A stretch of 31,383 nt of DNA from Coptodactyla brooksi (lineage: Eukaryota > Arthropoda > Insecta > Coleoptera > Scarabaeidae): the NCBI GenBank assembly GCA_033557675.1, contig JAWQRM010000088.1, positions 1-31,383 on the forward strand, in the 5' to 3' direction. The position numbers were made by a program, and so were the translations under genes. Below the pieces are notes generated by a model. That model was not told the DNA's origin. It ran no database searches and saw nothing but the letters and a program-made list of their open reading frames with translations. Shown here piece after piece: positions 18,036 to 28,254 of this stretch. Each line of letters opens with the position of its first letter. Position 1 is the stretch's first letter.

Positions 18036-19980
18036 GGTTTATTGCCAATCCGTAACAAACTAGAACGTGTTTGCTTGTTCTGAAAAGAACAGGTGTATAT
18101 AACAAAACAAAATTCGATGAAAGCATAAGTAGAATAACTTCACGGCTTACCCCCTTCGTAAATTTATTTTCTAAGAATATGTTCATATCATTTTCATATA
18201 GACTAATTAAAAAAAGTTAACGTGGTACATTTACAATATAATCTTGCCCGTCATACTTTCATACTAATTGTCAAATTGGATGCATAATATGGAAGTTTCG
18301 TATAATTATTTAGTGTCAGTAACAACTAGTATTCATAACAAGTGCCGTACGTCATTACTGACGTCAGTCGTCTAGTTGAGTGTCACCAGTATATAATATT
18401 TAGCTTTGAAATCCACACTGCATTCACTCACCAATAAAATTGCAAAAAGTTATGTGAAATGTTTAAAATTTATACTTTATAGAAAGTTTATGCAAAACGT
18501 GCCTTTAATTTATGCAGAATGCTTCAAATGAGCAATTTTGATGACAATTTTTATGCTATTCACGGTTTTAGAAAAAAATACTTTTATTCATTTTAATTTG
18601 ATTATTTTTAATTTTAGTGTAACTTTACGGCGGCCGAGAAGAAATCAAGATTAAAGCTGCTGTTTTTTTGGCTATTAATACTGTACCAATCCTTGATTAG
18701 TACAGTCACCGGGATTTTTTAATTTGCAGTGCAATTATAAATGATCTTTGGCATTTACACTACATACATTTTTGTGGTACAAGTAGAATGTAAGAAAATG
18801 TGTAAGCTTTCACGACAAACGTAATTAGAGCTTACTGTTTCCAGAATGGTATGCTCTGGTCCTTGATTAACTGCAAATGTTTCGTTATTATTTGCTGATA
18901 TCCCATCAGCCGTTTGCCAATGATCGATCTGCACTGAAGATGCCATCAGCAAAGACCGGAGAGATGTTTACAGTTAAGCAACGACCACTGCATGTCAGCT
19001 CGAAAACAGTGAAGCCTCTTTGTTGTACGTGGTATGACGTGTATATACCATGACTTAAAATATCAAAATTCTGTTGGTGACCTAAAAATTGACAAATATA
19101 ATAGTCTGGGTGAATGTAAGGTTATTTGTAGACGGAAAAAAAAGAACATTTTTGAAACGTTCTATTACATTTTATAGCTTAATCAATTTATTAATGCAAA
19201 ACAGATCTTACCATCAAAGTTTTTGTCATATCACAAATTCACGAAGGCCGGCTAATATTAGTATTTCTTATAGTTAAATGAAGTTGGTAAGAAAATAGTA
19301 GCTGCACGCAATAATAAAAACGCTTAAGCAAATCTCGACTATCGCCTTCGAGGAAGCAGACAGTTTTGTAGAAGGAGTGGTTTTGGAGGATGGTGATCCA
19401 TCCAATTGGTTCAATTCTGGGGGTGAAGGCATCAACAAAGAAAACTTGATACAGGCTTAAATTCCAACAAGTTAAATCTCCTTGAAGTAAGTCCAAGAGG
19501 GTGGATAACAAATCACAGGAATAAAGGAATGAAAGACTGATCGTTAAAGATGGAACTGAAAAGGAAACGATTTGGACCTACCCAAACCAGAAATTCATAG
19601 GCTACTATAAGTTCACACTTGAATATCTGTTAACTTTAAACTTATTATGGAAGATTTTATTTTAAAATATGAGGATTTCCACTATCAACGTATTTAACAA
19701 TGCCAATAGTGACTAGTGACATGCGGTATAGTGTTCTCCTTTAAGTGTGAAACATAGGTAGATTTCACAAACAGAAAATGCTTCAACAATTTCAGGAATA
19801 TCTTTGATGTCCTTACGTTTCATAAGAATTACGAATTAGCAGCTTTTAAGTAGGTAAGCTAAATAACAGTTATACATATGTTGTACAACTTTGCGATAAT
19901 TGTGTATAGTGTCGAAAAAATCGATGGAGAAAGCACACATCTGTTAGGTTTAACTTTACATGATTTATTACAGATGCTAA
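18036..19980. other. AT-rich DNA, no gene recognised
   Basis: Open frames 18001-18186, 18755-18952 and 19239-19511 (minus) and 19089-19277 (plus) show no family motif. A frame near 19320-19465 (plus) reads FEEADSFVEGVVLEDGDPSN and looks mildly coding-like, but it is short and unplaced. A promoter-like arrangement at 18359-18425 is listed separately. Confidence 0.4.
18359..18425 (+). promoter_or_regulatory. Promoter-like cluster: CRE palindrome plus TATA
   Basis: TGACGTCA, a perfect CRE, lies at 18359-18366. TATATAAT starts at 18390, and about 30 bp on lies GCATTCACTC, a weak initiator. Spacing fits a TATA promoter, but no open frame or transcript evidence follows, so chance is possible. Confidence 0.2.
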
Positions 19981-20042
19981 ATTATATAGACTATATAATG
20001 TAATTATTCAAATATAATTATTATTCAAATAATTATTCAAAT
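19981..20042. repeat. Short palindrome and ATTATTCAAAT tandem words
   Basis: ATTATATAG-A-CTATATAAT (19981-19999) is a perfect 9-bp palindrome. ATTATTCAAA then occurs three times between 20004 and 20042, consistent with local slippage. Confidence 0.6.
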
Positions 20043-20739
20043 TGTTCAAGGACTTTTCTATTCTATTAAGGAGGCTGACAGCACTAATATGAGAAAAGCT
20101 TGCCCAGGTTCATGCATATTCTTCAATTTTATTAAAACTTCTTCCATGTACGGTGAGACAGCTCATTCCGAATTGTAACCAAACCAAGAAGAAACTTCAT
20201 GTATCTTAAACTTTATGTTAATCACTGGTTACCACTTCACCGAAACGATAATAAATTGCTCGATGCGCATTTCGTCGACAAAGTCGACATTGTCAAGAGC
20301 CACCAGGAAGTGATTTCCTGGTGGATGATTTGGATGATTCTGACGGGTGGGGAAGAACATGTTGAGGATGGTATATGGACGAAGAGTTACTTAAGATGGA
20401 TAATTGAGGAGGTTAAATTAAGAGTTGAAGGCTGTGTGTAGTGAACTTGCAGCCATTCAGCCATCTGCATTTGTCCTTAACACAGCTAGCATAAATTAAT
20501 TTTGGACCAGCAATAGAAAAGTACGAAGTTTGGATAGCGGTGGAAACCTTTCCTTTAAAGTATAAACAAATTGTCAATGCCATCTTATCTAGAGCTAAAT
20601 ACTAAACTACTACGATTTCCACTTTGTCACTAAAGACCTATTATCATTTAAATTTACATGCATACTCAAAAAAATAGCGCCATTTAAGCAAATTTGAAAA
20701 ATCAGCTCAATAAATTGGAAAACCTCAGTCTCCAAATCC
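20043..20739. other. Unassigned; contains 10-bp snap-back at 20300-20324
   Basis: CCACCAGGAA (20300-20309) and TTCCTGGTGG (20315-20324) form a perfect hairpin with a 5-nt loop. The 80-codon open frame 20199-20441 (plus) spans it but has no recognisable domain. Confidence 0.35.
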
Positions 20740-21180
20740 TATCGGTAAAAGGGGGAGTATAAACTTCAATCAGCGCCGACGGGGCACATATCCTCATCAG
20801 CAGTCCTTCTAAATCCTGGCGGGAAATCCGACTTCGCCCCAAAACTTCAAACGCATCAACAGAAACAAATCACGGCGTAAGTAGCGTTAGATGAAGACTT
20901 ATACGGAGCGATCCTTGGATTAGTCGGTGACGTGGCGGCGCCATCGTTGTGCCTGCCCCCACGCCGTGCAAATGGTGATGGAAAGGACGTTAGGGGGACG
21001 AAAGAACGAACTCCTCTGTCCGCAAAGGATCAACGACCGCTAATTATTGTGATTGTGAGATATGGACTAATATCTGCGCATCACTTTCCAGGGGATTACT
21101 GTATATTAATGGACCAGCAAGGTTTATTGTTATGCCTTGGGGTTAAGGGAACAAGGAAGGGTCATTTTTTCAGATAACGA
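20740..21180. other. GC-richer unique island, no gene recognised
   Basis: GC-richer than its surroundings (GTGACGTGGCGGCGCCATCG; CCCCCACGCCG). The 81-codon frame 20932-21177 (plus, starting MAAPSLCLPPRRANGDGKD) matches nothing I know. It is similar in character to the islands at 1763-2470, 9190-9940, 23150-23650 and 29460-29870. Confidence 0.3.
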
Positions 21181-21494
21181 AATTTTGTTTTTTTTTGTAC
21201 AAAGCAAATGATTTAATACCTATGTATATATATATATATATATATATATAATAATTATTATAAATTGCTCTGATGGTGAAGTGGTGAACTATTTGGAGTG
21301 AAAAATGTTGAATTACTATAGATGTTGAAATACTGGGGAGGTGGAATTAGACGATTGGAGTGCTTAGGAGAATATCGATATACATGTTTTTGTAAATAAG
21401 TTCGTTCTGTTTTTTACGGCAAAATAAATCACAATTTATTTAGTACACAAAATTAACGTTAATCAATGATGTATTGATCGATTAATATAAACGA
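21181..21494. other. AT-rich DNA with (TA)n microsatellite at 21225-21250
   Basis: The TA run has about thirteen units. The rest is AT-rich and featureless up to the start of the piggyBac domain. Confidence 0.6.
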
Positions 21495-22745
21495 GGTATA
21501 AGAGCAACTATTTCGCAAACAAATTCTAAAGAAGTCAAAGCACTTCGTGGTTTGTTATATTTTTCAGGCGCAATGAAAAATAATCATTTGGCTACTTCAG
21601 AATTATTTGACGACGGCTATGTGCATCGAACTATAAATTAACCATGAGTGAATGAATTCAAATTTCTTATAAGCTGTTTAAGATTTGAGACAAAGAAACT
21701 CGAGATGACTGTGAAAATCGGATGCATTCGCAGCTATTCGTGGAGTATGGGACCAATTTATTAATTGTATAAACCAGGACTCTACGTAACAATTGACGAG
21801 CAACTCCCGTTTCGAATGTATATACCAAACAAACCGTCTAAATATGGAGTAAAAATGGTTCGTGACTAAATACATGATTGATGCAGCTCCATATTTAGGA
21901 AAAAGTACCCAAACCAATGGCATGCCATTAGGAGAATATTTTGTTAAAACCTTGACTAAAACTATTTATAACTCTAACAGAAACATTACGACGGACAATC
22001 GCTTTACGTCAGTGAAGCTAGCCGACGATTTAGTACGAAATCAAACCCTATAACTTGACTCTTGTCGGTACCATCCGATGAAATAAAAGGGAAATACCAC
22101 CTAAAATGCTGATCTTGCGTGGACGTGCAGTTGGTAATGCAAAATTCTGTCTTGACAAAGAAAAATTCTAGTGTCATATAAATCACATCAGATCAAACGA
22201 AAATGTACTGTTATTGTCAACCATGCATCCAAATTGTAATGTTAGGAACACTACTGAAAAGCCGGAAATTATCGATGCATACAATGCAACTAAAGGTGTG
22301 GTTGACACAGTCGGCCAAATGTGTGGTAATATGAACACTTCGAAAAAAACAAAACGTTGGCCGCTTCGTATTTTTTATGACGTGCGAAATATGGCTAGAG
22401 TATCAACGCATACGTTATATCACATTACTATAAAATCGAACGAAAAATCACTGACCAGAAGAGAATACATTATGCACTACACAAAGTTTTATTACGTCCG
22501 TGGCTAGAGCAACGTTTGCAAGCCATAATTTTGCAGTCTTCGATTCGCGAAAATATTTAAAATATTATACCTTCGCTTACTCAGGAGGAACAAGGGGTTC
22601 TTGGCCCTTTGAAAACTAGTATGTGTTGCAATTGTCCTACAAAATCACGGCGAATGACGACTCATTTTTGTAACCGTTGCCGTTGGCCATATTACCCAGA
22701 GTAATATGGCCATATTTGTAATCAATGTGTAACTAATATATAGTT
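21495..22745 (+). pseudogene. piggyBac transposase, near-complete DDE domain, inactivated
   Basis: Across shifted frames: SKEVKALRGLLYFSGAMKNN and HLATSELFDDGY (about 21530-21620), FKFLISCLRF (21660), LYVTIDEQLPFRMYIPNKP (21780), then KYMIDAAPYLGKSTQTNGMP, GEYFVKTLTKTI and NITTDNRFTSVKLADDL. Near 22285-22350 comes NATKGVVDTVGQMCGNM, followed by KKTKRWPLRIFYDV. The C-terminal finger is CNCPTKSRRMTTHFCNRC with a later HICNQC. First Asp (21795-21797, TIDEQ) and second Asp (21994-21996, DNRF, normally DNWF) remain. The GVDxxDQM box has lost its second Asp to Gly (22313-22315). About seven residues are missing after DEQL, there is a stop after KMVRD, and several frameshifts. This lineage is closer to the classic moth piggyBac pattern than the two upstream copies. 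The N-terminus is missing. Confidence 0.8.
22684..22712. repeat. Perfect 12-bp snap-back inside the piggyBac finger
   Basis: TGGCCATATTAC (22684-22695), loop CCAGA, GTAATATGGCCA (22701-22712). It creates the in-frame stop in the C-terminal cysteine-rich finger. Confidence 0.8.
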
Positions 22746-23149
22746 GTTATTTTTTGCAATTAGTTATGTTTATTAAAGTTCACTGCATAAAATTCAAGAG
22801 TTTTTGTTAATTAATTAGTTAATTGTGCGTAAATAAAACTCTTGCAAGATAGGTTTATTATCTGGAAAAATAATAAAGTATAGACATTTTATTATAATCC
22901 AGATTTTAGTTAATAGAGGCTGTACAATGAACGGTCAGTCAATCGTAGCTAGTAACAATAATAATGCAAAATAATGAAATAACGCACCAGCTTTACCTTT
23001 ACATTCACTATCAAGACATTTGTTGACTTATTAAATTAAATCTATACTCTTGATGAATTTGACTTCGGACTTATATAAAAGCATTGACTCCTCCATTTCT
23101 AGAAGAAAACTTTTAGTGACAACGAAGCTTCGCACAATGCCTAGCTACA
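22746..23149. other. AT-rich DNA; TATATAAAAG at 23072-23081
   Basis: Mostly featureless. A good TATA-type word at 23072 is followed about 65 bp on by ATG with a 10-codon frame (23138-23170). Too little to call a gene. Confidence 0.25.
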
Positions 23150-23650
23150 AAGTCATCAAAAATTATTAATACCCCGTTCGAAAAGTTTACGAAAGCAGTT
23201 GCGGATAACTGCACTGGGTGGAATTAAAAATTCCCGGCGACCACGAGAGCGCCGACAATAAACGACAGGGCGAAATATATTTGACAAACAAATGAAAACT
23301 GCGAGTGGACAACGGCCGGGCGCAGCCGTACGAAATAGGTCCCTTAAAAAGCGTGGCTCGGCGCGACAACGGCTGCCCTAAATGATGTTGTACGTTAAGG
23401 GTGAGCCTGGGCCCGGCGCGTAATCGCCGACGGGACCTTATAAACAAAATTGCAGTTGACAAAAATTAACCGTCGTTAAACGGCGTTCGGTAACGAGACT
23501 AAACGGGAAGTGTGGTCGGTAATGGCCTCGCGCCATTATACGACTTCCAATTTCGAAATCCGTTGTATAATTACCGTATAGGAGTCACAATTACGGCAGC
23601 AGGTTCTTTCCGCGTATCATCTCTCCCTTTCCATTGTGCTGCTCCGGCTA
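23150..23650. other. GC-richer unique island, candidate conserved noncoding DNA
   Basis: A sharp compositional change with many CG words (GGCGACCACGAGAGCGCCGA; CTCGGCGCGACAACGGCTGC). No transposon motif was seen. The minus frame 23187-23462 (91 codons) has no domain. It could be an enhancer or an untranslated exon of a host gene. Confidence 0.35.
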
Positions 23651-24258
23651 CAGTTTGAAATGAGACAGAATGCATCACGGAGTGTAAAGATTTTTTTTGT
23701 CGAAACCACCTAAGCACACGTTATAAGTATTATTATTAATATTGCTAGGAACAGTTTGTGCATGTTACATTTTCTACTCGGATTACAGCAATTACATACT
23801 GCTAAAGATAACTACGCTTTGTGTTAATTTCTTTAATAACCGGCGCTTATATAAAATTATCGTTTTGTATTTTCAGGCTTTACATATAGAAAAGTTTCAT
23901 TTGCTCCGTTACACCGACTTTAAACTTCTAATTTATGAGGAATGTGTGAAAAACATTTTCCCGAGGAAAATTTTAGTTTCGAGTTCATAACCCAGTATCA
24001 TTAAAGGCTAACTTCAAGGCTAGCAGTCTGAGCGACACAGAGGCCAACAAACATAACTTTTTCGAAACCGTTTTAACGTTAATAGCTGATTATAGTCATG
24101 GTTCTTTTATTGGTGATGAATCCGTATCGGATCTCAATTGTTTTCTATCACCGACAGGTTACAAAGTTAAGGGAAAACCATAGACATTAAAAAGTAAATA
24201 AGTTGCAATACGAACAAAACATTTATTTAGGTATAAACATGAAAATACCTCTTTATTA
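23651..24258. other. AT-rich DNA, nothing recognised
   Basis: The open frame 23742-23990 (plus) has no recognisable motif. The stretch ends at the TA bordering the mariner copy. Confidence 0.45.
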
Positions 24259-25029
24259 TTGGGTTCCTCGGGAAGTAATTTCCTTTTTTTTTTTGAAAAT
24301 GAAAGGCACTTTCCTTGGACAGTATAAATATTTTATATAATTAAATTGCATATTCACCAATCTGATCCAACACCTTTTTCCATCTTTCTAGCAGTAGCAT
24401 GATTCCGCACTCATAAAAGCTGATCCAAATCATTTTTGACGGCCTCATTTGAAGTAAAGGTTTTGCCGTCCAAAACATGTGGAGACCGAAACAAGTAATA
24501 ATCTGGAGCTTTTGGCGAGTTACCAAACAGAAGTTTCTAATGATCGATATCTATTGGTCTGGTTTCTTTCTGTTCATCAATCCTGGCCTTTTCTGTTTGA
24601 GAGAATCATACAATTAGTCCAGTTGATGACAGTACACTTCAGAAATGAAACTTAGAAAATTTTGCAAAATATCACAAAATTTCTTGAAATTTGTTTCAAT
24701 TTTGAAGACCAGTTTTGGCACTGGCATTCTTTCAATACATCTTCTCCATGTACGTCACATATTTTTGTCTCGCTTGAACGGCATTTTTCATTTTTTGTAA
24801 TAAAAAAAGCAAAATGTGCCGAAAATACTGTTTTTGATCCTCCATGTTTTATAAGGTACAAAAAGAAAACAATTGCACAGAATCGAACAAAATATTTTCA
24901 CACATAAACTTTAAGTCAGCTGTCAAAATACATAATACACATATGGTTTAGAATGAAGTTGGCTGGTTAAAATACAACTAACGCCTCTGTTGCGAAATGA
25001 AAATCGAAATTGTTTTCCAAACAACCCAA
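24259..25029 (-). mobile_element. mariner element, internally deleted, both termini present
   Basis: The ends are inverted: TTGGGTTCCTCGGGAAGTAA on the left and, reverse-complemented, TTGGGTTGTTTGGAAAACAA on the right. TA flanks both sides (24257-24258 and 25030-25031). At 771 bp it is well short of a full mariner (about 1.3 kb). The minus-strand frame 24861-24652 carries the N-terminal part (FSAHFAFFITKNEKC, then CDVHGEDVLKECQCQNW), typical of mariner helix-turn-helix domains. After a TTTTGCAAAATTTT-rich joint, the C-terminal part follows (APDYYLFR-like piece, then ERWKKVLDQIGEYAI). The catalytic middle is missing. Confidence 0.8.
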
Positions 25030-25244
25030 TACATACACTTCATGTGTTCATTGACCAATATTTCCTCGCCTCCTTAAAGCTCCTAATGTAGGTTTATCTC
25101 CTGTAAATCGCTTGCTGAAGTTTTACAGTGGCCAATAGCACTTTCCCATCAAATTAGAATTCCAGCGGCTTTGATATCGTCTTTTCATTTTTTTTTAACG
25201 TACAGAAGTGGCACCAGAATATTTTCCATTAATGTTTGATATGT
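25030..25244. other. Unassigned AT-rich DNA
   Basis: Nothing recognised between the mariner terminus and the PLE fragment. Confidence 0.5.
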
Positions 25245-25385
25245 CTCTTATCACTCCCGATGATGCTGACATGGTCAGTGAAACGTGCGCCGAGCAGTTA
25301 ATTTCCTCTTTTGGTTAAGTGGTAACAACTGCTTAGCTTTGAAACCAAAGATTCCAAACCCACAATTCCGTACAGTTTGTTGCAC
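25245..25385 (+). mobile_element. PLE fragment with nearly intact hammerhead (25253-25295)
   Basis: Reads ACTC, CCGATGA (CUGAUGA with U4 changed to C), T, GCTGAC-ATG-GTCAGT stem II, GAAAC, GTGC, GCC (from GTC), GAGC. Stem I CTC/GAG is 3 bp. Two point changes in the core should abolish cleavage. The tract after it (TCTTTTGGTTAAGTGGTAAC; GAAACCAAAGATTCCAAACC) matches the copies at 8920-9000 and 15825-15885. Confidence 0.65.
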
Positions 25386-25893
25386 CATGTGGTAAACATT
25401 CTATTATAAAAGTTGGTAGATTTATAATATTTACCCGTATTGTTCCATTAGTCTACGGATTTTTTTCTACATTCATAATTCATAATTAGCTAGAACCGGT
25501 CCCACAAGATGAAAAAAGAAATCTAGCTAGTCACCTTCTTACCGATGTCAGTCACCAAGTGACACCGGTTTGCTGAATTGACATTTGGTGTATCGTGGCC
25601 GCATCATGATCGGTTTTGTTTTTCAGGGTACGCTTGAATTTTGGCAGTTGCAGTAGCGTACGCATTTCTTGTGTACCTACATTTTATTTTATTTGCTAGA
25701 AATCATACACGGAAATACGATTTTGTGATACATCGTTGGATTCGGTAAAATGTTATGTACAGTATTAACTAAAGAAATGTATGCCGCGACATTAAAAAAA
25801 ATAAGCTGATCATAAATGAATGGAGACTAGAAAGATTAGCAAAGTACTATTACTTTGCTAATCATTCCACCATTTAATTTAGTATTTAGATTT
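25386..25893. other. Unassigned; perfect 13-bp snap-back at 25834-25863
   Basis: GATTAGCAAAGTA (25834-25846), loop CTAT, TACTTTGCTAATC (25851-25863). It lies just beyond the hAT coding end, so it could belong to the hAT 3' region. Otherwise featureless. Confidence 0.5.
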
Positions 25894-27332
25894 TTAAGAT
25901 CGGACTATGGTTATGTTTAGAGCCCGGATTAAAAAGAATTTTTTAACAAAACCAAATTTAAAAACAAAACTATTTCCATTGAAAACACGAAATTCATTTA
26001 AATGTTCCATTGTAAAGCTATGTCGTCGATCACTTAAAATGTTTTTATAATTTGAAAAATTTCTTTCGATACTGGTTATTGGTGCATATTTATATTTTGC
26101 TACGACAGCTGGATTCATATTCAAATTTTGAACTACCCCTCCATTTAAGATCGTTCATATTTTATTCAACGTTTGAAATCCCTCGTTTTTTGACAAAACA
26201 TCGTTGTTTTGCTTGCACTATTTGTCCAATGTGCCCAGGTAATACCATCTACGGCAGTTTTGAAATCATTAACTTTTTTAATTGACACAACTAATGAGAC
26301 TTTCTATTTCTCTAAGAATTTTATTGTTTTACTTACAAGATTAAAATCACATTTAATAAAAGCAATATTACTTTTTAATTTTGCTTTTATTAACGGCCTG
26401 GCAATCTCTTATCGATTTATTTGTAGTATCTGAAAATGCGCACACAACGTTTTTAAAATCTTCCAAATGTTCAGCGTAGTATAAAGCAGCATCTAACCGT
26501 GTTCCCCACCGAGTTAACGTTGACTCAGGTGGTAATGGAATATTAGACATCCTTTCTCTGAAGAGTTGTACTCTTAAAGGGGCTTTAATGAGAATCTTTT
26601 TGCCATTTTCTATTAATTCATTAACAAGAGGAAAATGAAGCCGTACAATTTCAGCAACCCGATTAAGTCCATGTGCTAAACACGTGCAATGAATCAAATT
26701 TGCATAGAAAACTTTAGGATTTGATGCAATTTTAACCATATATGGTGCGGCATCCGAAATCATTAATAAAATTTTGCGATAGGCATATCTTCGGGAAGAT
26801 AAAAGTTTGTTAATGTCTTATTTACAAATCTTGTAACTGTATTGTCATTTGTTGTATCCAACTGTTTTGAAGATATCAAGTATCCTTTGGTGAAAACTTC
26901 CTCATTCAGCACGCCTAGGATTAAATTTACCACATACCTCCCACAAACGTCTGTAGTTTCATCAACGCTAAACCAAATGTAATTATTACTTACTAGCGCT
27001 TTTATTTTCGGCATAGTTCCTTTATATACAGAGCTAATATAATTTTTTCGAAGAGTACTTTCATCCGGATTTCATCCACATTTCTCTTGCAATATTTTTT
27101 CCAAAATGATTTGAGGCCAACATCTTGTAATTTGTTTAATGGTATATTAGACTGTACCACAGCTTTGCATAAATCAAAATTAAATTGTTGCTGTTCATGA
27201 TAGCCAGAACATGACTGTAAAGATTCTGCAATCGTTTGTTGCTTAGAGTTATTTGTCAACTTTTGTAGACTTCGTTTATGCAAAATTTTTAGCACATGTT
27301 GTTGAATATTGTATTTTTTTATCGCATAGAAT

Positions 27333-27660
27333 CTAAAATTATGAACGAACAAAGTTAATCTGGGTATAGATCACGATAAAAAAATAAATTCTTTTTTTGG
27401 TACAATATTTCGAAACGGAATCTATTGTTTCTTCATCAGGTACAGTAAATTTGGGTAATTATGAAATCATCGAAATGTTGAGAAATAAGATTATCGAAAA
27501 ATGACATCAAAACAAGTTAAATATTTTAAAATGTTAAATTTAAACGACTAAAAATCAATGAAAGAATCAAACGTAAAACAAGTGCAACAGGTGAAGCCGA
27601 TTAAAATTATGAACAACAATTAAGTAGCAAGGATGTAATCTTTAAAAACTTATAACTTAC
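27333..27660 (-). mobile_element. Insert splitting the hAT zinc finger; contains hammerhead-like motif
   Basis: The minus strand has GTAAGTTATAAG at 27660 and TTTTAG ending at 27333, so it looks like a GT-AG intron. However, joining at those points would shift the frame by one base. The part 27450-27350 reads CTGATGA, A, GAAAC...GTTTC, GAAA, TATTGTACC, then an A-rich tract, which resembles PLE terminal sequence. It may be an intron, a PLE insertion, or both. Confidence 0.4.
27399..27443 (-). ncRNA. Hammerhead-like motif, divergent
   Basis: CTGATGA (plus coordinates 27439-27433), one extra A, a 5-bp GAAAC/GTTTC stem II with a 10-nt loop, GAAA, then TATT-GTAC. GTAC also precedes CTGATGA, so a 4-bp stem I is possible. 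Stem III would be minimal and the cleavage site is uncertain. Confidence 0.35.
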
Positions 27661-27775
27661 CGGCTTTACACACGCTCGGCAAAATAATCTACCATTTTCA
27701 AATTTCAACTCATTATGCTCTTTCATCCATTCATCTACCGTAGGTATCTTTTGGTATTTCAAAATTATTGTACGT

Positions 27776-28254
27776 CAAACTAAACTAACTCAGGTAGATA
27801 ATAGCGTTAAAACAACTTTACGCGTGCGTTGCCGCAGCAGGAATGTACGTGGAAGAATTGTAGGTTTTCCTACATTTGCAAATACGAAAGACACCGGGGA
27901 ATTACATAAACGATGTGTTTTAACATATATCTTCCCAGCGGTGCTGTTTGCTGGTGCGACGCGATCAACGGGGAAATACATAGGATACAATATGTAGAGA
28001 TGGGAGAAAATAGTCGAGATAACGCATATTTAGATTTCTTTGTTCGACATGTTATTTATCATATTTTTTAATTATTTTTCAATACATTCTGTTTTAGACT
28101 AGTATATTTTTTAGCTCTGTATAGAAAATTATACATAAAAGCTGCAAATAAGCACAAAGCACTAAATTAAGGACAAAAATTACAAAAAAATGAAAAAAAA
28201 AAAAACATTAGTGCCATATGACTTATATTTACGCAATTCGTACACATTTTAATA
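27776..28254. other. Unassigned DNA
   Basis: The 66-codon minus frame 27790-27990 (slightly GC-richer) has no recognisable motif and could be 5' sequence of the hAT element or unrelated. From 28000 the DNA is AT-rich and featureless. Confidence 0.35.

Larger units (their letters stand above)
25894..27775 (-). pseudogene. hAT-superfamily transposase with split BED-type zinc finger, broken
   Basis: Minus strand, in order. 27745-27661: KYQKIPTVDEWMKEHNELKF and GRLFCRAC, the first half of a BED-like C2H2 finger. After an insert (27660-27333): FYAIKKYNIQQHVLKILHKR, the second half with its two His, and QTIAESLQSCSGYHEQQQFN. Then NYIWFSVDETTDVCGRYVVN (27014-26763; catalytic Asp in SVDETTD, as in hAT DDE domains) and MISDAAPYMVKIASN with LIHCTCLAHGLNRVAEIVR (26763-26368; second Asp, and the CLAHGLxR box), LTRWGTRLDAALYYAEHL. 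Near 26110-25960: VAKYKYAPITSIERNFSNYK and ILSDRRHSF, the hAT C-terminal dimerisation region. Frameshifts separate the blocks and stops occur between 26368 and 26124. All major hAT domains are traceable, so it was full length. Plus-strand frames over this region are shadows. Confidence 0.8.

Noticed and set aside
20932..21177. 81-codon open frame in a GC-richer patch
   Set aside because: No recognisable motif; length is within chance for GC-richer DNA. Left as part of the island.
26052..26433. Plus-strand open frames over the hAT element
   Set aside because: Shadows of the hAT transposase on the minus strand.
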